Source: Variovorax boronicumulans (GTDB lineage: Bacteria; Pseudomonadota; Gammaproteobacteria; Burkholderiales; Burkholderiaceae_C). From it: a DNA stretch of 64,000 nt. A program made the position numbers and the translations under genes. The notes beneath the pieces are model-generated. The model worked only from the letters and a program-made list of their open reading frames with translations, was not told where the DNA came from and ran no database searches. This document shows positions 18,058 to 26,218 of this stretch, piece by piece; the stretch's first letter is position 1, and every line of letters starts with the position of its first letter. The DNA is taken from positions 310,001-374,000 of the forward strand of contig NZ_VEDO01000003.1 of NCBI RefSeq assembly GCF_007677875.1, read 5' to 3'.

Positions 18058-18075
18058 TGAGGGCGGCTGCCCTCA
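18058..18075 (-). repeat. Perfect inverted repeat at the end of the molybdopterin gene
   Basis: TGAGGGC and GCCCTCA with a 4-base loop, overlapping the stop codon of the oxidoreductase gene. No T-run follows on the minus strand, so it is not a standard intrinsic terminator. It may stabilise the upstream mRNA or set different expression for the MXKDX gene 78 bases further on. Confidence 0.4.
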
Positions 18076-18864
18076 ACTGCCTCCGAACCAGTTGTAGCCC
18101 TGGTCTTCCCAGTAGCCGCCAGGGTTCGTGTTGGTCACGAAGATCGCCTGGATGTGTTTGGGGTTCTTGTAGCCCAGCTTGGTGGGCATGCGCAGCTTCA
18201 TCGGAAAGCCGTATTTGGGCGGCAGCGGCGCGCCGTCCCAGCTCAGCGCCAGCAAGGTCTGCGGGTGCAGCGCGGTCGGCATGTCGATGCTGGTGAAGTA
18301 GTCGTCGGCACACTTGAAGCCGATGAATTTCGCGCTGGTGTCGGCGCCCACGCGCGCCAGGAAATCGGAGAAGCGCACGCCGCCCCATTTGCCGATGGCG
18401 CTCCAGCCTTCCACGCAGATGTGGCGCGTGACCTGGTCGGTCTGCTGCATGGCGCGCAGCTCGGCCAGCGTCCACTGGCGTTTGTCGGCCACCAGACCGG
18501 TCACTTCCAGCCGGTAAGCGGCTTCGTCCACCTGGCGGATCTCGTCTTCGCCGTAGTAGGCGTTGAACGGAAAGGGCCGCGTGATCATCGACTCCGGGTA
18601 GGTCGGCGCCAGTCGCGTGGGGTCGAAGATCCAGCCCTGCACCTTGTCGTTGAACTGCGAGATGCGGGTCAGCGCAGCCTCCACGCCGGCGTTGTCGCTG
18701 ATGCTGCAGCCCGTCAGCATGGACAGGCCGCCCAGCGTCAACGTGCGTTGCAGGAAGGCGCGGCGCGCCGGTTGCTCGACGCGGCGACCGATCAGGTGGC
18801 GGGCCTCGGCCAGCGCGGCCTGGGCGTCGACGCCGGGGAGCAGGGGGCGTTGAAGGATCTTCAT
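18073..18864 (-). CDS. Molybdopterin-dependent oxidoreductase, YedY/MsrP-like (sulfite oxidase fold)
   Basis: 263 residues. A twin-arginine motif (ARRAFLQRTLTLGG, R34-R35) is followed by a lipobox-like LSMLTGC with C53. The sulfite-oxidase-fold domain has the molybdenum-ligand cysteine C150 in ICVEGWSAIGKWGG, matching the MsrP CVE-W pattern. DDYFTSIDMPTAL and a C-terminal GYWEDQGYNWFGG complete it. MsrP reduces protein methionine sulfoxide in the periplasm. Sulfite oxidation or another S/N-oxide substrate is also possible in this family. It overlaps the upstream cytochrome b gene by 4 bases. Tat export plus a lipobox would leave it tethered to a membrane. Confidence 0.82.
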   Translation of the reverse strand: MKILQRPLLPGVDAQAALAEARHLIGRRVEQPARRAFLQRTLTLGGLSMLTGCSISDNAGVEAALTRISQFNDKVQGWIFDPTRLAPTYPESMITRPFPFNAYYGEDEIRQVDEAAYRLEVTGLVADKRQWTLAELRAMQQTDQVTRHICVEGWSAIGKWGGVRFSDFLARVGADTSAKFIGFKCADDYFTSIDMPTALHPQTLLALSWDGAPLPPKYGFPMKLRMPTKLGYKNPKHIQAIFVTNTNPGGYWEDQGYNWFGGS

Positions 18865-19514
18865 GCCAGTTCCTTCGTGGCTTGTGCGATGGGGGCCTCG
18901 CGGCCGGCGCGGCCGCTCAGCATGGCCAGCAAGGTGCGCGGCACCAGCGCCACCATGACCAGGTGCACCGCCACGAAGCCGACCAGGCCGGCCATGGCGA
19001 CGAAGTGAATGCGGCGTGCGAATTCGTAGCCGCCCAGCAGGTCGCGCAGCAGGCCGAACTGCACCGACTTCCACAGCACCAGGCCCGAAAGCACCAGCAC
19101 CACGGTGTCGAGCATCACGAACAGGTAGGCGGCGCGCTGCACGCTGTTGTAGTGGCGCGGGTCGGTGTGGGCCAGCGCACCACGCAGTGCGGCTTTGGCG
19201 TCGGCCCAGATGCCGCGCAGCGTGAGCGGGAAGAACTTGGCGGCCAGCCGTCCGCTGGCGATGTTCAGCACCAGGTAGACCAGGCCGTTGGCGGCCAGCA
19301 GCCACATCGCCGCGAAGTGCCATTGCAGCGCGCCGCCAAGCCAGCCGCCCAGCGTCAGCGCCTTCGGAAATTCGAACGGGAAGAACGGCGCCGCGTTGTA
19401 GATGCGCCAGCCGCTGGCCACCAGCACCAGCACGGCCAGCGCGTTGAGCCAGTGGTTGGTGCGCATCCAGCCGGGGTGGATCGGCGTGTGCTTGGGGGGC
19501 GTGAGGCTTGGCAT
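18861..19514 (-). CDS. Membrane cytochrome b (cytochrome b561/hydrogenase-b type), electron donor to the molybdoenzyme
   Basis: 217 residues from the ATG at 19514 (MPSLTPPKHTPIHPGW). Four or five hydrophobic helices carry candidate haem-ligand histidines in MRTNHWLN, ALQWHFAAMW, RIHFVAMAG and VAVHLVMV. This is the b-type cytochrome family of Ni/Fe hydrogenases and formate dehydrogenases, not the MsrQ (YedZ) family, though the gene takes MsrQ's place beside an MsrP-like gene. It probably passes quinol electrons to the periplasmic molybdoenzyme. It is the first gene of the six-gene run and divergent from the response regulator. Confidence 0.82.
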   Translation of the reverse strand: MPSLTPPKHTPIHPGWMRTNHWLNALAVLVLVASGWRIYNAAPFFPFEFPKALTLGGWLGGALQWHFAAMWLLAANGLVYLVLNIASGRLAAKFFPLTLRGIWADAKAALRGALAHTDPRHYNSVQRAAYLFVMLDTVVLVLSGLVLWKSVQFGLLRDLLGGYEFARRIHFVAMAGLVGFVAVHLVMVALVPRTLLAMLSGRAGREAPIAQATKELA

Positions 19515-19612
19515 GGGGCGCAGTGTGGGCCGCACCCCCTTGCCGTTTCATCACGGAATCTTCAATTAATCGTGACAACTCGGCGGCCGGCTTCAGCCCA
19601 CAATCCGGCCCC
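19515..19612. promoter_or_regulatory. Divergent control region between the cytochrome b and response-regulator genes
   Basis: 98 bases, with an AT-rich core at about 19546-19580 in an otherwise GC-rich segment. The core holds TCACG and CGTGA as an inverted pair about 15 bases apart. It is the obvious place for the OmpR-type regulator to act on the methionine-sulfoxide genes and on itself. I cannot fix promoter elements with confidence. Confidence 0.4.
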
Positions 19613-20350
19613 ATGGACACCCCCAAGCGCGTACTGATCGTCGAGGACGACGCCCACATCGCCGAACTGCTGCGCATGCATCTGCACGACGAAGGCTATG
19701 CCGTGACGCACGCGGCCGACGGCCATGCCGGCATGCGCGAGCTGGCGCGCGGCCAGTGGGACGCGCTGGTGCTCGACCTCATGCTGCCCGGCGTGGACGG
19801 GCTGGAGATCTGCCGCGCGGCAAGGGCCATGGCCCGCTATACGCCCATCATCATCACCAGCGCGCGCTCCAGCGAGGTGCACCGCATCCTGGGCCTGGAG
19901 CTGGGCGCGGACGACTACCTGGCCAAGCCCTTCTCTGTGCTCGAACTGGTGGCCCGCGTGCGCGCGCTGCTACGCCGCAGTGAGGCGATGGCCCGCAATG
20001 CGCGCGTGGAGGCCGGCCGGCTGGAGGTCGGCAAGCTGGGCCTGGACCCGGTCACGCGCGAGGTGCAAGTGGATGGCAAGCCCATTGAGCTGACCCCGCG
20101 CGAGTTCGACCTGCTGCATTTCTTCGCACGCCACCCCGGGCGGGTGTTCTCGCGGCTGGAACTGCTGAACCAGGTCTGGGGCTACCAGCACGACGGCTAC
20201 GAGCACACCGTCAACACCCACATCAACCGGCTGCGTACCAAGGTCGAGACCGACCCGGCGCAGCCGCGCCGCATTCTCACGGTCTGGGGCCGGGGCTACC
20301 GGCTGGTGGCGGGCGAGTCCGGCGACCAGGACGGCGGGGAAGCGGCATGA
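19613..20350 (+). CDS. OmpR-family response regulator
   Basis: 245 residues. The receiver has acidic residues E11-D12-D13, phospho-acceptor D55 (LVLDLMLPG) and conserved Lys in LAKPFS. A winged-helix DNA-binding domain follows (ELTPREFDLLHFFARHPGRVFSR, then VNTHINRLRTKVE and WGRGYRL). The ATG at 19613 gives the canonical start. It overlaps its kinase gene by 4 bases. In E. coli the HprR/HprS (YedW/YedV) pair controls msrPQ; position here suggests a similar job, which is inference. Confidence 0.93.
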   Translation: MDTPKRVLIVEDDAHIAELLRMHLHDEGYAVTHAADGHAGMRELARGQWDALVLDLMLPGVDGLEICRAARAMARYTPIIITSARSSEVHRILGLELGADDYLAKPFSVLELVARVRALLRRSEAMARNARVEAGRLEVGKLGLDPVTREVQVDGKPIELTPREFDLLHFFARHPGRVFSRLELLNQVWGYQHDGYEHTVNTHINRLRTKVETDPAQPRRILTVWGRGYRLVAGESGDQDGGEAA

Positions 20351-21810
20351 AGTCCCCCGGCGCCTGGACCCTGTCGCGCCGCCTGTCGGTGGTGTTCGCC
20401 GTGCTGCTGCTGGCCTGCTCGGGCGTGTCGGCGTGGCTGCAGATGGCGGCCAGCGAGCGGCACGAGCGCGAGGTCACGCAGCGCCTCTCGCTGGGCCTGG
20501 CCGCGCACATCGCCGGCAACGCCGAACTGATGCAGCGAGGCGGGCTCAACACGCCGGCCGTGCGCGATCTGTTCGACAAGCTGATGGCGGTGAACCCCAG
20601 CGTCGAGGTCTACCTGCTCGACCCGGGCGGCCGCATCGTGGCCCAGGCCGCGCCGCCCGGCCACCTGAAGCTTGAACGCGTGAACCTGGCGCCGGTGCGC
20701 AGCCTGCTGGCCGGTGCCCCCCTGCCGGTGCTGGGCGACGACCCGCGCGGTATGGGCCCCAAGGTGTTCAGTGCGGCGCCGCTGCAGGTCGATGGCCGCG
20801 CTGCGGGCTATGTCTACGTCGTGCTGTCGGGCGAAGACCGGGCGGCCATCAGCGCCAACCTCGCCGCGGGTTCTGCGCTGCGCACCACGCTGTGGTCCAT
20901 GGCCGTGGTGGCATTGCTCGGCCTGGTCGCGGGCCTGGTGGCGTTCCGCTTCATCACGCGGCCGCTGCGCCAGCTGACCGGCGCGGTGCAGGATTTCGAG
21001 CGCGACGGCGTGGCAGCGCTGGGCCATGCGCCGGCGCTGGACGCGGTGGCGCGCGGCAGCGACGAGATCGGCGTGCTGGGCCAGTCCTTCGTGCAGATGG
21101 CGCAGCGCATCGACGCGCAATGGAAGGCCTTGACCGCCCAGGACCAGCAGCGGCGCGAGCTGTTCGCCAACATCTCGCACGACCTGCGCACGCCGCTGAC
21201 CTCGCTGCACGGCTACCTGGAAACGCTGCGCATGAAGGCCGACCTGCTCGATGCCGACGCGCGCGCCCGCTACCTGGACATCGCGCTGGGCCAGAGCCGC
21301 AAGGTCGGCCGGCTCGCGCAGGAACTGTTCGAGCTCGCGCGGCTGGAATACGGCGTGGTGCAGCCCGAAAAGGAGCGCTTTGCACTGGCGGACCTGGTGC
21401 AGGACCTGTTCCAGAAGTTCGAGCTGGCCGCCGAGGCGCGCCGCCACCGCCTGGTGGCCGACATCGCGCCGGGGCTGCCTGTGGTGCACGCCGACCTGGC
21501 CATGATCGAGCGCGTGCTGACCAACCTGCTGGACAACGCGATCCGCCACACGCCCGAGGGCGGCGAGATCACCGTGCGGCTGTTGCGCGGGGGGGGCGGC
21601 GTGCAGGTCGAGGTGGCCGACACCGGCCCCGGCATCCCGCGCGAGCTGCAGAGCGTGCTGTTCACGCGGCCGGCCTTCGCATCCAGCGGCGAGCGCGGTG
21701 GCGGGCTCGGCCTCATGATCGTGCGGCGCATCTTGCTGCTGCACGGCAGCGACATCCGGCTGGAGCCGCGCGCAGGCGCCGGCGCGGTGTTCCGCTTCGC
21801 GCTGGAGTAG
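20347..21810 (+). CDS. Sensor histidine kinase paired with the OmpR-type regulator
   Basis: 487 residues. Transmembrane helices at about 10-32 and 178-205 bracket a periplasmic sensor of about 145 residues. HAMP follows (FITRPLRQLTGAVQDFE), then HisKA with H278 (ANISHDLRTPLTS), then HATPase with LTNLLDNAIRHT, DTGPGIP and GGGLGLMI. The periplasmic sensor has no cysteine pair. If it detects oxidants it would be through Met residues or a ligand, which I cannot tell. It is the last gene of the two-component operon and convergent with the peroxiredoxin gene. Confidence 0.92.
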   Translation: MKSPGAWTLSRRLSVVFAVLLLACSGVSAWLQMAASERHEREVTQRLSLGLAAHIAGNAELMQRGGLNTPAVRDLFDKLMAVNPSVEVYLLDPGGRIVAQAAPPGHLKLERVNLAPVRSLLAGAPLPVLGDDPRGMGPKVFSAAPLQVDGRAAGYVYVVLSGEDRAAISANLAAGSALRTTLWSMAVVALLGLVAGLVAFRFITRPLRQLTGAVQDFERDGVAALGHAPALDAVARGSDEIGVLGQSFVQMAQRIDAQWKALTAQDQQRRELFANISHDLRTPLTSLHGYLETLRMKADLLDADARARYLDIALGQSRKVGRLAQELFELARLEYGVVQPEKERFALADLVQDLFQKFELAAEARRHRLVADIAPGLPVVHADLAMIERVLTNLLDNAIRHTPEGGEITVRLLRGGGGVQVEVADTGPGIPRELQSVLFTRPAFASSGERGGGLGLMIVRRILLLHGSDIRLEPRAGAGAVFRFALE

Positions 21811-21828
21811 GGCGTGGCAGCGCCCGGC

Positions 21829-22368
21829 TCACTTCGCCGGCGGCCGACTGGCCGCCCACTGCCGCAGGGCGCCCAGCACCTTCTCCACATGCTTGTCCGA
21901 GTTGAGGCTGGTGTACTGGTAGGCGACCTTGCCGTCCGGCGTGATCAGGTAGGAGACGCGGTTGGCGTATTCGGGCCTGAGCGTCAGCACCGCGTCGTAG
22001 GACTTCATGATGGACTGGTCGGGGTCCGCGGCCACCGGGAACTTGCCGCGGCAGGCCGACACCGAGAAGCGCTTCTGCACGTCGATCTCGTCGCGCGAGA
22101 CACCGATCACGCTGGCGCCCAGCGCCTTGAACTCGGGGATGGCCTCGGCGAAGTTGTGCGCCTCGATGGAGCAGCCCTCGGAGAAGGCCATCGGAAAGAA
22201 GTACAGCACCACGGGCCCCTTGGCCAGTTCCTGGTGCAGCGCGTACTGGAAGACCTGGCCGCCCAGGGCGGCCTGCGCGGTGAAATCGGGGGCCTTCTCG
22301 CCCAGGTCCAGCGCAGCGAAGGCGGTGGAGGCGGTGCAGGCCAGGGCCAGGCAAACGGCGAAGCGCAT
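21829..22368 (-). CDS. Exported peroxiredoxin (AhpC/TSA, BCP-like)
   Basis: 179 residues starting at 22368 with AGGAG upstream. A signal peptide (MRFAVCLALACTASTAFAAL) precedes the thioredoxin-fold domain. The likely peroxidatic cysteine is C66 in FPMAFSEGCSIEAHNF. The position five residues later, where BCP/PrxQ proteins often have a resolving cysteine, is His. C106 in SVSACRGKF is the only other mature cysteine. Peroxiredoxins reduce peroxides. Export puts this one in the envelope, next to the periplasmic methionine-sulfoxide genes. Confidence 0.87.
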   Translation of the reverse strand: MRFAVCLALACTASTAFAALDLGEKAPDFTAQAALGGQVFQYALHQELAKGPVVLYFFPMAFSEGCSIEAHNFAEAIPEFKALGASVIGVSRDEIDVQKRFSVSACRGKFPVAADPDQSIMKSYDAVLTLRPEYANRVSYLITPDGKVAYQYTSLNSDKHVEKVLGALRQWAASRPPAK

Positions 22369-22382
22369 GGGCAGACTCCTCG

Positions 22383-22446
22383 TGCAGATGCTGCTTGCGC
22401 GCCACACAGCATCTGCAAGCTGCAGCGCCGGCACGCGAGCCGGCGC
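22383..22446. repeat. Stacked inverted repeats in the peroxiredoxin/phospholipase divergent region
   Basis: A perfect 11-base pair, TGCAGATGCTG (22383-22393) and CAGCATCTGCA (22407-22417), lies just upstream of the peroxiredoxin Shine-Dalgarno. A perfect 8-base pair, GCGCCGGC (22425-22432) and GCCGGCGC (22439-22446), follows. Either could be an operator, or hairpins in the peroxiredoxin 5' leader if transcription starts upstream. Confidence 0.55.
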
Positions 22447-22508
22447 ATGATACGGCGCCGGGCGCGGCGCCGCATGCGCCCGGTGTTCGCCGCAACCCCC
22501 GTGCTGCC

Positions 22509-24095
22509 ATGAATCCAAGCCTCTTGCCCTGGCGTTCCCTTCTGATCTGGCTGTGCGCCGCCTGGCTGGTCGGCTGCACCGCCTTGCCGACCAGGCGGCC
22601 CGGTGACGCCCCGGCCAGCCAGGCCATCGCCGCCAGCGGCGACACCGTGCTGGGCCGCATCGCGCTGCGCTCCATTCCCTCGCCAGAACTGTCGGGCTTT
22701 CGGCTCATGCCGCTGGGCAGCTACTCGCTGGATGCGCGGCTCCTGCTTGCAGAACGCGCGCAGAAGACGCTGGACGTGCAGTACTACCACATCCGCAACG
22801 ACGAGACCGGCCGCCTGCTCATGCGCGCGCTGCGCGACGCGGCCGCGCGCGGGGTGCGCGTGCGGCTGCTGCTGGACGACTGGTACACCTCGGGCGAGGA
22901 CGAACTGCTGCTCGCGCTGGCCAGCCACCCGAACATCGAGCTGCGGCTGTTCAACCCGTTCTGCTGCCTGCGCGGCGCGGGCCAGCTGACGCGCTTCGCG
23001 CTGTCGTTCGACTGGAACCGCGTGAACCACCGCATGCACAACAAGCTCATGGTGGCCGACGGCGCGATGGCCGTGATCGGTGGGCGCAACGTGGCCAACG
23101 AGTACTACCTGCGCGGCGCGCTCGACAACTTCATCGACCTGGACGCCTTCGTCGTCGGTGCGGTGGTGGTCGACCTGTCCAAAATCTTCGACGGCTACTG
23201 GAACAGCGACCCGGTCTACCCCTTGCAGATGGTGGCCGCCAGCCCGCATTCGCCCGAGGCACAGCGCAGCATGTTCGAGATCGCCACCAATGCCGCGATG
23301 ACGAAGTTGCCGGACGCGCTGCCGCCCAACGACGTGCTGGGCTACGGCCCGATCCGCGAAGACCTGGACGCCGGCCAGGTCGGCCTGATCTGGGGCACGG
23401 CCATCGCGCTGGCCGACACGCCCAACAAGGTCATGGAGGCCAAGGGCATGCTGCTCATGAACAGCGTGACCTACAACGTGCTGGACGCCATGCGCATGGC
23501 GCAGCAGGAGGTGATCGTCTCCTCGCCCTACCTGGTGCCGGGCAAGCCCGGCATGGTCTGGCTGCGCGAGATGGCCGCGCGCGGGCTCAAGCTGCAGATC
23601 TTGACCAACTCGCTGGCCTCCACGGACGAGCCTGCGGTGCACATCGGCTACAGCCAGTACCGGCCCGAGATGCTGCGCCTGGGCATCGACCTGTACGAGC
23701 TGAGCTCCAGCCGGGTGATGAAGAACAAGCGCCAGTCCATGCTGTTCGGCACCTCGCAGGCGCGCCTGCATGCCAAGCTCGTGGTGATCGACCGCAAGAC
23801 GCTGTTCATCGGCTCCATGAACCTGGACCCCCGCTCGGCCCGCATCAACACCGAGATGGGCGTGATCGTGCAGAGCCCGCAGCTGGCGCGCGAGCTGCTC
23901 CGCGTGATCGACATCGACAAGCTGCAAAGCGCCTACCGCGTGCGCCTGGCCGCCAGCGGCCGCTGCTGCGAATGGCTGACCGTGGACGAGGATCTGGAGG
24001 GCGAGATGGTGCTGACGACCGAGCCCGATTCCAGCTTCACGATGCGCCTGAAGTCCTGGCTGCTGTCGCCCTTCGTGCCCGAGCAGCTGCTGTAG
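22509..24095 (+). CDS. Phospholipase D-family lipoprotein (cardiolipin synthase-like)
   Basis: 528 residues. The signal ends in a lipobox (LVGCTALP). Two PLD motifs are present: H177 in HNKLMVADGAMAVIGGRN and H421 in HAKLVVIDRKTLFIGSMNLD. Two complete HKD motifs plus lengths between them fit the bacterial phosphatidyltransferase/ClsC-type PLD group, which make or remodel cardiolipin. Lipoprotein anchoring to the envelope is unlike ClsA. It is divergent from the peroxiredoxin gene, and the LysR gene follows closely on the same strand. Confidence 0.88.
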   Translation: MNPSLLPWRSLLIWLCAAWLVGCTALPTRRPGDAPASQAIAASGDTVLGRIALRSIPSPELSGFRLMPLGSYSLDARLLLAERAQKTLDVQYYHIRNDETGRLLMRALRDAAARGVRVRLLLDDWYTSGEDELLLALASHPNIELRLFNPFCCLRGAGQLTRFALSFDWNRVNHRMHNKLMVADGAMAVIGGRNVANEYYLRGALDNFIDLDAFVVGAVVVDLSKIFDGYWNSDPVYPLQMVAASPHSPEAQRSMFEIATNAAMTKLPDALPPNDVLGYGPIREDLDAGQVGLIWGTAIALADTPNKVMEAKGMLLMNSVTYNVLDAMRMAQQEVIVSSPYLVPGKPGMVWLREMAARGLKLQILTNSLASTDEPAVHIGYSQYRPEMLRLGIDLYELSSSRVMKNKRQSMLFGTSQARLHAKLVVIDRKTLFIGSMNLDPRSARINTEMGVIVQSPQLARELLRVIDIDKLQSAYRVRLAASGRCCEWLTVDEDLEGEMVLTTEPDSSFTMRLKSWLLSPFVPEQLL

Positions 24096-24148
24096 CGCCG
24101 CAGCGCGGCTGTGGCAGGATGCGGCGCCACCCAGCCCCGGAGCCCCAC

Positions 24149-25048
24149 TTGGACCTGCGCGACCTCCAGTACTTCGAAGTCATCGCCGAGCTTGAGCACA
24201 TGGGCCGCGCGTCCGAGCGGCTGCACCGCACGCAGCCCGCGCTGACCAGCTGCGTGCGACGGCTTGAGGAAGCCTGCGGCGCCGTGCTGTTCGAGAAGAC
24301 CGGCCGAGGCATCCGGCTCACGGCGGCGGGCCACGCGCTGCGCCACTGGGCCCAGCGCACGCGGCTGGATGTGGAGAGCGCGCGGCGCGAGATCGGCGAC
24401 ATCGGGCGCGGCCTGGTCGGCCACGTCAAGCTCGGCATCGTGCCCACCGCTGCGCAGTTCCTGCTGCCGCCCGTGGCGCGCGACCTGATCGCCGAGGCGC
24501 CCGACGTCACGCTGCGCACCCACGTGGCCCTCGTCGACGCGCTAGCGCCGCTGCTGCGCGCCGGCGACATCGACCTCATGGTCGGCACCGAGGGTCCGCG
24601 CGAGCCCGGCTTCGCCTCCCAACTGCTGGCCGAGGACACCATCGTCGTCGCCGCACACGCCGGCCACCCGCTGTTCGACAAACCACGGCCCACGCTCAAG
24701 GACTTGACGCCCTGGCGGTGGGTGCTGCAGACCCCGGGCGCGCCCACGCGCGACTGGCTGGACCAGACCTTCGACCGGCACAACCTGCCGCGGCCCGTGG
24801 TGCAGGTGGAGTCCACCATGCTGCTCATGCTGCCGACCCTGATCGGCCAGACCGGGCTGCTCAGCTTCATCTCGCGCCTGCACCTGCAGGCCGGCCGCTC
24901 GGGCGCCGGATTGCGCGAGGTGGAGATCCCGGCCGCCACCATGCGGCGCCGGTTGGTCGCCACCTGGCGCGACAGCGGCTACGTCTCGCCAGCGACGCAG
25001 CGCCTGATTGCCCTGCTGGCCCGCCATGCGGGTCACGCAGGGCTTTGA
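24149..25048 (+). CDS. LysR-type transcriptional regulator
   Basis: 299 residues. The N-terminal winged helix reads LRDLQYFEVIAELEHMGRASERLHRTQPALTSCVRRLEE (shown here only as family pattern, residues about 2-40). A periplasmic-binding-protein-like effector domain follows from about 90. I use the TTG at 24149 because GGAG lies at proper distance; an ATG at 24119 is in frame but lacks a spaced ribosome site. It directly precedes, and runs in the same direction as, the Bug/amidohydrolase operon, which it probably controls. Confidence 0.88.
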   Translation: MDLRDLQYFEVIAELEHMGRASERLHRTQPALTSCVRRLEEACGAVLFEKTGRGIRLTAAGHALRHWAQRTRLDVESARREIGDIGRGLVGHVKLGIVPTAAQFLLPPVARDLIAEAPDVTLRTHVALVDALAPLLRAGDIDLMVGTEGPREPGFASQLLAEDTIVVAAHAGHPLFDKPRPTLKDLTPWRWVLQTPGAPTRDWLDQTFDRHNLPRPVVQVESTMLLMLPTLIGQTGLLSFISRLHLQAGRSGAGLREVEIPAATMRRRLVATWRDSGYVSPATQRLIALLARHAGHAGL

Positions 25049-25181
25049 TTCCAAAAGTCGGATTTATCGATTCGAAGAAAGTTTCGATTGGACCATTAAG
25101 GATCGGTTGCCAATACTTGCCGCCATCGAACACCGGATGCAGCGGTTGCATCCTGCAAGTTCGGCCACCGGAGACAAGTCC
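25049..25181 (+). promoter_or_regulatory. Control region of the Bug/amidohydrolase operon with a LysR-type box
   Basis: 133 relatively AT-rich bases. TTGGAC and AATACT about 18 bases apart (25089-25118) are a plausible promoter. GGATGCA (25135-25141) and TGCATCC (25147-25153) form a perfect inverted repeat. Its core fits the LysR T-N11-A rule (T25138, A25150). CGAA and TTCG arms around 25075-25086 form a second, weaker repeat. The box is downstream of the likely -10, so repression or a different promoter is possible. Confidence 0.4.
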
Positions 25182-26186
25182 ATGCCCGCCATCCGCCACG
25201 GCGCCTCGCGCCGCCTCGTGCTCGCCGCGTCCACCTTCGCCGCCCTGGCCGCCGTCTGCGTCAGCCCCATGGCTGCTGCCCAGGCCGCCTGGCCTTCGCG
25301 CCCCATCCGTCTCGTGGTGCCGTTTCCGGCTGGCGGCGGCACCGACCTGATCGCCCGCGAGGTGGCCAACAAGGTCGCCACCACGCAGGGCTGGTCCATC
25401 ATCATCGACAACAAGCCCGGCTCGGGCGGCAACCTGGGCGTGGACGCCGCCGCCAAGGCCCCAGCCGACGGCTACACGCTGGTGCTGGGCCAGACCAGCA
25501 ACCTGGCCATCAACCCCACCCTGTACCCCAAGCTGCCCTACAAGCCCGAGAAGGACCTCGATGCCGTCGGCCTCGTCGCCCAGGCGCCGCTGGTCGTCGT
25601 GGTGGCGGCCGATTCGCCCTACAAGACCCTGGCCGACGTGATCGCCGCCGCCAAGGCCAAGCCCGCGTCGCTCAACTACGCCAGCTCGGGCAACGGCACG
25701 GTGGCGCACCTGGCGGCCGAGCAGCTGCAAAAGGCCGCCGGCGTGAAGTTCACGCACGTGCCCTACAAGGGCGCGGCCCAGGGCGCGACCGATTTGATCG
25801 GCGGCCAGATCCAGATGTACGTCTCGTCCGTGCCCACGCTGATCGGCTACATCAAGAACGGCAAGATGCGCGCGCTGGCCGTCACCTCGGCCCAGCGCAC
25901 GGACGACCTGCCCGGTGTGCCCACCGTGGCCGAGTCGGGCTACAAGGGCTTCGAGGCCGTGACCTGGTTCGGCGTGGCCGGGCCGGACGGCCTGCCCAAG
26001 GACGTCATCTCCAAGTTGAACGGCGCCTTCAACCAGGCGCTCAAGGACCCGGAAATCAAGTCCAAGCTCGCGGCGCAGGGCGCCGACGTGCGCGGCGGCA
26101 CGCCCGAGGAGTTCGCCGCACTGATCCGCAGCGAGATCGTGCGCTGGGGCAAGACGGTCCACGAATCCGGCGCCAAGGTCGACTGA
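25182..26186 (+). CDS. Bug/TctC-family periplasmic substrate-binding protein (1 of 4)
   Basis: 334 residues. A signal peptide with RR near the N-terminus (ASRRLVLAAS) ends around MAAAQA. The mature part shows the Bug pattern: WPSRPIRLVVPFPAGGGTD, then IIDNKPGSGGNLGVDAAAKAPADGYT, then FTHVPYKGAAQGATDLIGGQI. Bug proteins bind carboxylates and similar small organic ligands. They feed tripartite TctAB carriers or, often, act in signalling without known partners. No TctA/TctB gene is in the window. First gene of the catabolic run. Confidence 0.93.
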   Translation: MPAIRHGASRRLVLAASTFAALAAVCVSPMAAAQAAWPSRPIRLVVPFPAGGGTDLIAREVANKVATTQGWSIIIDNKPGSGGNLGVDAAAKAPADGYTLVLGQTSNLAINPTLYPKLPYKPEKDLDAVGLVAQAPLVVVVAADSPYKTLADVIAAAKAKPASLNYASSGNGTVAHLAAEQLQKAAGVKFTHVPYKGAAQGATDLIGGQIQMYVSSVPTLIGYIKNGKMRALAVTSAQRTDDLPGVPTVAESGYKGFEAVTWFGVAGPDGLPKDVISKLNGAFNQALKDPEIKSKLAAQGADVRGGTPEEFAALIRSEIVRWGKTVHESGAKVD

Positions 26187-26218
26187 CCGCCGCCGCCAGC
26201 CATCCGCCCGAGCGCGCG

